Source: an uncultured Microcoleaceae cyanobacterium (GTDB lineage Bacteria; Cyanobacteriota; Cyanobacteriia; Cyanobacteriales; Microcoleaceae). From it: DNA of 9,032 bases. The notes beneath the pieces were generated by a model. It worked only from the letters and a program-made list of their open reading frames with translations, searched no databases and was not told the DNA's origin. Positions within the stretch are counted from its first letter, which is position 1; every line of letters begins with the position of its first letter. Below are positions 5,502-9,032 of the stretch, piece by piece. Location of the stretch: positions 1-9,032 of the forward strand of contig CALKCV010000127.1 of the NCBI GenBank assembly GCA_938083405.1, read 5' to 3'. Made by a program: the position numbers and the translations under genes.

Positions 5502-6950
5502 TTATGAAATACCCAACGCTCTAAATGCAGCCCAGAATAGCAAAATCGAAACCACGCTCATCATACCAATTAAATGGTCTAACTCCTCAAACATTCGAGA
5601 CAACTTAACTTTCACGCTCTTAAAAATAAACCAATAAGCCAACCAACCAATAGCAATAACCACCAAAGCCTTGATAACATTCTTCAGGTTATACGCATCG
5701 TAGTAAAGCACGTTGGCAGCAAACAGCCCCCCTAGCAATAACCCTACTCCCAGCCAAAACCCCAATCTTAACCCCTCTCCTTCCTCCCTTTTACCGTGGG
5801 GCAAGAAGATAAACTTAGCAAAGGAGATAGCAGTGCCCACCGCCACCAAATTCATCGCGAGATCCTGCCAGGGCAACAGATTTTTCATCGTCAAGACCTT
5901 CGCCCCAAAACCAGACAACAGCGGAAAACCAGAGATAGAAAACCCAGCGATCGCCAAGGCAACCCAAAGCGAGCGATCGATCCGTTGGTGTTGCAACTCC
6001 TTAAAATTTCGACTCGGCAAAGCACCCGCCAGCATAAAAAGCGACGATTTCACCAACCCATGAGTCAGGGCATAAAAGCCACCCACCACCGGCGCGGCGA
6101 GGATAAAACCTAACTGAGAAACCGTGTGAAAAGCCAACATCCGCTTGGCATCCTTTTCAAAAACGGCATAAGAAACTCCCAAAACAGCCGTTCCTATGCC
6201 AAAAATCCGAACTATGGGATCGATACCATCTACTATTAAAGCGCAACGGAGCAACGGAAAGATGCCAGCTTTCACCACAACCCCGGACAGCATGGCAGAA
6301 ACGGGGGTTTCCGATTCTGAGTGGGTCAGCGGCAACCACAACCCGGACACAAATACCCCCCCCTTGGTCAACAGTCCCATAAAGATCAGGGCCAGTGCCT
6401 CTGGTGGGGAACCTTCCAAACCCTGAAAACTAAAGGAATGATGGGTTTGATATACTAGCACTGCCCCTACTAGATAAAACAGCATTGCTATGTTGCTGAT
6501 AAAGAGATAACGCAAAGAAACCCAAATCGAGCGATCGCTTTTCGGATAAGCAACCAAAAGAGAACTCGCAATTCCGCTTACTTCTAACGCTACATATACA
6601 CTAATAAAATCCGTACTAATAAATGCCGCATTGAGACTCCCATGCAGAATTACCATCTGCCCGTAAAAAAAAGCAGTCTTCTCAGTTTGCCAGGAGTAGA
6701 GGATAACTGCCGCCGTCACCAACGCATTTGTCAAGATAAAATAGCCGCTCAATTCATCGACATATAATGTCACGCCAAAACTATCTAGTAATTTCAGCGA
6801 CAGCGGCAAGCAAAAAAATAGATTCAATCCATATCCAAAAGAGGCAATGGCGACCAACATCGCCAGATAGCGATCGAGTTTTGGGCATATAAAAATGGTG
6901 AATCCCGCTAAAAATGGCAGAACGACCCAAGCGATAGTAATCGTATTCAT
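5502..6950 (-). CDS. Proton-conducting antiporter subunit, MrpD/NuoN-like
   Basis: A 482-residue polytopic membrane protein with about 14 hydrophobic segments, of the family shared by MrpA/MrpD and the NuoL/M/N subunits of complex I. Such subunits carry the proton (and possibly Na+) path. Hallmark charged residues are present: the TM5 glutamate in YVALEVSGIASS (E123), the TM7 lysine in GLLTKGGVF (K196), the loop motif LPLTHSESETPVSAMLSG (206-223) followed by K227 in VVVKAGIF, the broken-helix region KRMLAFHTVSQLGF (269-282), HGLVKSSLF (297-305) and a late lysine, K351. It starts 38 bases after mrpB and is the last gene of the operon, so it is probably a second MrpD-like subunit rather than the usual one, which normally precedes mrpE. 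The C-terminus adds a further helix after a basic stretch (about 442-482). Family certain; exact subunit name uncertain. Confidence 0.9.
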   Translation of the reverse strand: MNTITIAWVVLPFLAGFTIFICPKLDRYLAMLVAIASFGYGLNLFFCLPLSLKLLDSFGVTLYVDELSGYFILTNALVTAAVILYSWQTEKTAFFYGQMVILHGSLNAAFISTDFISVYVALEVSGIASSLLVAYPKSDRSIWVSLRYLFISNIAMLFYLVGAVLVYQTHHSFSFQGLEGSPPEALALIFMGLLTKGGVFVSGLWLPLTHSESETPVSAMLSGVVVKAGIFPLLRCALIVDGIDPIVRIFGIGTAVLGVSYAVFEKDAKRMLAFHTVSQLGFILAAPVVGGFYALTHGLVKSSLFMLAGALPSRNFKELQHQRIDRSLWVALAIAGFSISGFPLLSGFGAKVLTMKNLLPWQDLAMNLVAVGTAISFAKFIFLPHGKREEGEGLRLGFWLGVGLLLGGLFAANVLYYDAYNLKNVIKALVVIAIGWLAYWFIFKSVKVKLSRMFEELDHLIGMMSVVSILLFWAAFRALGIS

Positions 6951-6988
6951 AGTGTATTATTTTTTTCGACCTCGTTAAAAAAGATACT

Positions 6989-7654
6989 TCACAACAACCC
7001 CCGATAGCGAATAAAAAGCAAAATAACCGCCCACGAACCCAATGCCACCTTGATCGCCACCAGAATATTGAGCAAAGGAATAACACCACCGCTAACCAAA
7101 TCGCCTAACTGCCCGTGGGGGAACTCTATTCCTACCAGAGTAATCCCTGCCAAAGCGATAAAAATTAAAACCGAAATCTTCTCCCAAGTAGCAGCATTCC
7201 AGCGCTTGTAGAGGGAATATATCAACTCCATCGAGGAAGTAATCGCCACCAGACCGATGGCAGTACCCCCGGCGACCCCCGCAGCAAAACCGCCGCCGGG
7301 GCTCAGATGCCCGCGAATCGCTAATTCTATGCCCACTAATGCGGAAATGGTCGCCCCCAGACGGGCCAAGACGATGGATGGGCGATCGCTAAACTGATAA
7401 ATTTGACAGGAAGGCTTTTCGTTGGCAAGCAGAAATTTGACTCCCAAGATAGAAATCGTAAACACCACCACTTCAAAGATCGTATCGTACAAGCGGTTGC
7501 GAAAAATAATCCCCGATACCGCATTGGGAACTCCGCTATCCCTTACAACTGCTTCGACGGCGCTCAATTGCGATGAGTCTATTCCTAGGGAATTAGAAGT
7601 GAAAAGAACCTTGACGTACAATGCTATCCCCGCCAGAAGATAAATCCATTTCAT
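6989..7654 (-). CDS. mrpB: Mrp Na+/H+ antiporter subunit B (MnhB) with MbhE-like N-terminus
   Basis: A 221-residue inner-membrane subunit of the Mrp antiporter. Residues about 95-221 are the MnhB domain, with ARLGATISALVGIELAIRGH leading into the signature LSPGGGFAAGVAGG (117-130) and further membrane helices to the end. Residues about 1-78 carry a helix at 1-19 and then NAVSGIIFRNRLYDTIFEV (44-62), which leads into another helix. This second part resembles the far C-terminus of full-length MrpA (MbhE-like region, with the conserved Tyr/Phe-Asp-Thr and Glu). Part of MrpA thus appears to be attached to MrpB. The start codon overlaps the stop of the preceding DUF4040 gene by one base (TAATG), and GGAG lies eight bases upstream (7663-7666). 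All signature residues are present, and translation is clearly coupled. Confidence 0.88.
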   Translation of the reverse strand: MKWIYLLAGIALYVKVLFTSNSLGIDSSQLSAVEAVVRDSGVPNAVSGIIFRNRLYDTIFEVVVFTISILGVKFLLANEKPSCQIYQFSDRPSIVLARLGATISALVGIELAIRGHLSPGGGFAAGVAGGTAIGLVAITSSMELIYSLYKRWNAATWEKISVLIFIALAGITLVGIEFPHGQLGDLVSGGVIPLLNILVAIKVALGSWAVILLFIRYRGLL

Positions 7655-8274
7655 TAATGCTGCTCCGATTTAGTTGCTAAGGTGTTTAGATATTTTATCG
7701 CTGTCCCCGATGGCACTTCTCCTTGGAGGATTTCGTAGAGACGCTCGATCCTAGTAGTTGTCTGATAAGATTGGGTTTCCTTCTCCTGGGTTGCCCCCGA
7801 TAATGGTTCCGAAAGGGTTGCGGATGCAACGGAGAGCTTTTCTCCTCTCTCCGGTTTTACGCAGATGGCATGAATCTCTCGCTCCATTAGCGCCAGGTGC
7901 AAAGCCTCTTTATCCTGGTAAGGAACTACTTCCAGACGCAGATACCGCTTGCTAAAAATCCTTCGCAACTGCTGGAGTTGCTTTCCAAAGGGGCGATCCT
8001 CCTTGGTATTGTTTGCATCATTTTCCAAAGCACCGAGGCGCACTACCATTGACGAACGAACCGCCACCACATAGAGCGTAATCGCCAGCAAAGTTCCCAT
8101 CAAGGCTTCCGTCAATGCCACATCCGCCGCTCCCAAAAGTGCATATACCAATGCGGATATCGCCCCCAATATTCCTCGAATAATCAGGGCGCGGTAAGGA
8201 TTGGTTTGAAGTACCAACATAACAGCACTCACTGGCAGCAAGGCAACGATGATATAAACATAAATTTCAATCAT
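7654..8274 (-). CDS. DUF4040 protein, MrpA-fragment subunit of the Mrp antiporter
   Basis: A 206-residue subunit with three membrane helices (about 5-22, 28-48 and 56-73) followed by a soluble tail. The central stretch YALLGAADVALTEALMGT (44-61), with D51 and E56, is the signature of the DUF4040/MbhD-like part of MrpA. In Bacillus that part lies near the end of an 800-residue MrpA; here it is a separate small gene, as in other cyanobacteria, where it is sometimes itself called mrpA. The tail (about 80-206) is hydrophilic and charged, with a possibly folded piece (YLRLEVVPYQDKEALHLALM, 111-130) and a helical end; I do not recognise it as a known domain. The gene overlaps mrpG by four bases (ATGA) and is followed by mrpB with a one-base overlap. 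A strong Shine-Dalgarno precedes it. Confidence 0.85.
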   Translation of the reverse strand: MIEIYVYIIVALLPVSAVMLVLQTNPYRALIIRGILGAISALVYALLGAADVALTEALMGTLLAITLYVVAVRSSMVVRLGALENDANNTKEDRPFGKQLQQLRRIFSKRYLRLEVVPYQDKEALHLALMEREIHAICVKPERGEKLSVASATLSEPLSGATQEKETQSYQTTTRIERLYEILQGEVPSGTAIKYLNTLATKSEQH

Positions 8275-8546
8275 GCTTCCTCCTCTTTATTAGAGCAATA
8301 GGCCAACACGTAACCCAACATCGTATTCCAAATTCCCAAGGAAATAAAGGCCAGAACTAGCAACGGCCATTCCCTGGGGAGTTTCAGAAGCAGTCCGAAA
8401 GCGATCGCCATGGACCCGAGAGTATCTGCCACCGAAAGGCTGTGGAGCTTGAATAACACCGATCGCCTCCGCAGCAAATGGGAAGTTCCCCAAAACCAGA
8501 AGGCAATGCCCAAAGCGATACAACCATTAGCTAATACATCCATCAT
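8271..8546 (-). CDS. mrpG: Mrp Na+/H+ antiporter subunit G (MnhG)
   Basis: A 91-residue membrane subunit with three helices (about 4-20, 43-56 and 60-83). The loop LLRRRSVLFKLHSLSVADTLGS (24-45) is the family signature, with the conserved His (H35) and the Asp-Thr-Leu-Gly element (41-44); the Gly-Leu-Leu-Arg lead of most MnhG proteins is replaced by the basic HLLRRRS. Length is normal for the family. It overlaps mrpF by four bases (ATGA at 8543-8546), and a second ATG directly follows the first. Its acidic tail (KEEEA) is encoded by the AGGAGG ribosome-binding sequence of the next gene. Confidence 0.87.
   Translation of the reverse strand: MMDVLANGCIALGIAFWFWGTSHLLRRRSVLFKLHSLSVADTLGSMAIAFGLLLKLPREWPLLVLAFISLGIWNTMLGYVLAYCSNKEEEA
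8279..8284 (-). promoter_or_regulatory. Strong Shine-Dalgarno of the DUF4040 gene, inside mrpG
   Basis: A full AGGAGG lies four bases before the start codon of the DUF4040 gene, within the last codons of mrpG. It supports the start at 8274 and the coupled translation of these overlapping genes. Confidence 0.7.
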
Positions 8547-8806
8547 AATTCGTCCAGTCTTTTGAGTATGTGTGCTAACAACATAAAACCCGCGTTACCT
8601 ACGCTTAAAATCAGCACTCCCACCACACCAATCATCCAATCATCGCGCAGGACAGACACTACTAAAATCATCATTGATGTCTTAGTAGCGATACTGGCAA
8701 AAGCCAACATATCTTCCCAGATATTATCATCTTTTAATGCTGTATAGATTGGTATCAGCAGGGCGAGAATCATCGCAATTAAGATCGAGTTATTTATTAT
8801 ACTCAT
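8543..8806 (-). CDS. mrpF: Mrp Na+/H+ antiporter subunit F (MnhF)
   Basis: An 87-residue membrane subunit of the Mrp complex with three helices (about 5-22, 35-52 and 57-80). The conserved proline in the first helix (P19), the acidic residues before the second helix (D26, D27, E31, D32) and the last helix starting after RDDW are as expected for MnhF/MrpF. The conserved Arg-x-x-x-Gly-Pro-Thr stretch of Bacillus-type MrpF is replaced by a more hydrophilic loop (YTALKDDNIWEDM), so this is a divergent member, recognised partly by its place between E and G. It overlaps mrpE by four bases (ATGA at 8803-8806) and mrpG by four bases. Confidence 0.82.
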   Translation of the reverse strand: MSIINNSILIAMILALLIPIYTALKDDNIWEDMLAFASIATKTSMMILVVSVLRDDWMIGVVGVLILSVGNAGFMLLAHILKRLDEL

Positions 8807-9032
8807 TCCTTTCTTCCCCTTCGCACTCGATGTACTTCATACCAGCCCATTTCGCGATGGGTTAAAACAATATTTTCGGGTGTCTTCGAGCCAAAGTCAA
8901 GTTCGTATTGAGCTCGATCGCGATATTTCAAAACAATAGTTTTCGGCGTAAAGGTAATTAGAAATATATCTAAAAAGATCAAACCTTGCGATCGCCGAGG
9001 TGGCACTCGTTCCATGACGACATCTTCTTCGT
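8803..9032 (-). CDS. mrpE: Mrp Na+/H+ antiporter subunit E (MnhE), C-terminal part, cut by the window edge
   Basis: The frame is open through the right edge of the window (EEDVV precedes the in-window Met at 9015), so this is the C-terminal end of a longer protein and that Met is not the true start. Visible is VPPRRSQGLIFLDIFLITFT, the end of the last amphipathic or membrane helix, followed by the cytosolic tail typical of cyanobacterial MrpE (TPKTIVLKY ending in GWYEVHRVRR). The tail is longer than expected because the segment from TPKTIVLKY to QYEL is followed, 22 residues later, by the related segment TPENIVLTH to WYEV, an apparent in-frame tandem duplication. The gene overlaps mrpF by four bases. 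MrpE contributes to assembly and function of the antiporter complex. Confidence 0.8.
   Translation of the reverse strand, partial: EEDVVMERVPPRRSQGLIFLDIFLITFTPKTIVLKYRDRAQYELDFGSKTPENIVLTHREMGWYEVHRVRRGRKE
8833..8949 (-). repeat. Diverged 66-base tandem duplication within mrpE
   Basis: Coding segments 8949-8899 and 8883-8833 encode TPKTIVLKYRDRAQYEL and TPENIVLTHREMGWYEV, which agree at T, P, I, V, L, R, Y and E with a constant offset of 22 codons. At the DNA level both copies share a run around AAAACAAT followed by TTTTCGG on the plus strand (8862-8878 and 8928-8945). The frame is preserved. The duplication has diverged, so it is not a recent event or an assembly artefact. Confidence 0.6.

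Noticed and set aside
6781..7089. A 102-codon minus-strand frame across the junction of mrpB and the NuoN-like gene
   Set aside because: It is out of frame with both well-supported membrane proteins and has no independent signature.

Overview
The window looks like cyanobacterial chromosome. Eleven exact HIP1 octamers (GCGATCGC) occur in 9 kb, starting at 500, 868, 1311, 1407, 3517, 4215, 5947, 6531, 7382, 8401 and 8988; chance would give well under one. The gene content agrees: a SigG-type ECF sigma factor, a Uma2-family protein, the cyanobacterial form of the Mrp antiporter operon, and AT-rich heptamer arrays between genes. A filamentous, repeat-rich genome (Oscillatoria/Microcoleus-like) is my guess, not something I can prove. 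Every convincing gene is on the minus strand, so transcription runs from high to low coordinates.

Right part (9032 to 5502): the 3' half of an Mrp (multisubunit Na+/H+ antiporter) operon. In order of transcription it holds the C-terminal part of MrpE (cut by the window edge), MrpF, MrpG, a short DUF4040 protein corresponding to part of MrpA, an MnhB-type MrpB with an MbhE-like N-terminus, and a NuoN/MrpD-like proton-conducting subunit. The first five overlap by 1 or 4 bases (ATGA or TAATG junctions) and are surely co-translated. The last starts 38 bases after mrpB. Together they would form a membrane complex that exchanges Na+ for H+. MrpC and the main MrpD would be expected beyond the right edge.

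Middle (5422 to 2869): two nuclease-like accessory genes. One encodes a 567-residue DUF262/DUF1524 protein, a single-chain relative of the GmrSD type IV restriction enzymes. The other encodes a Uma2-family PD-(D/E)XK protein. A large inverted repeat lies between them. The pair is bracketed by arrays of the same TTAATTG heptamer in opposite orientation, so it may be an inserted defence-type cassette.

Left part (2765 to 328): three housekeeping or regulatory genes. These are pyrB (aspartate carbamoyltransferase, pyrimidine synthesis), moaE (large subunit of molybdopterin synthase) and a sigG-like ECF sigma factor. A nested palindrome and another heptamer array separate pyrB from moaE, and two small hairpins separate moaE from the sigma factor. 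Bases 1-327 hold no convincing gene.

The most interesting signals are a diverged 22-residue tandem duplication at the C-terminus of MrpE, the heptamer-bracketed nuclease pair, heptamer arrays that run into gene stop codons, and the overlapping hairpins at 3654-3713.
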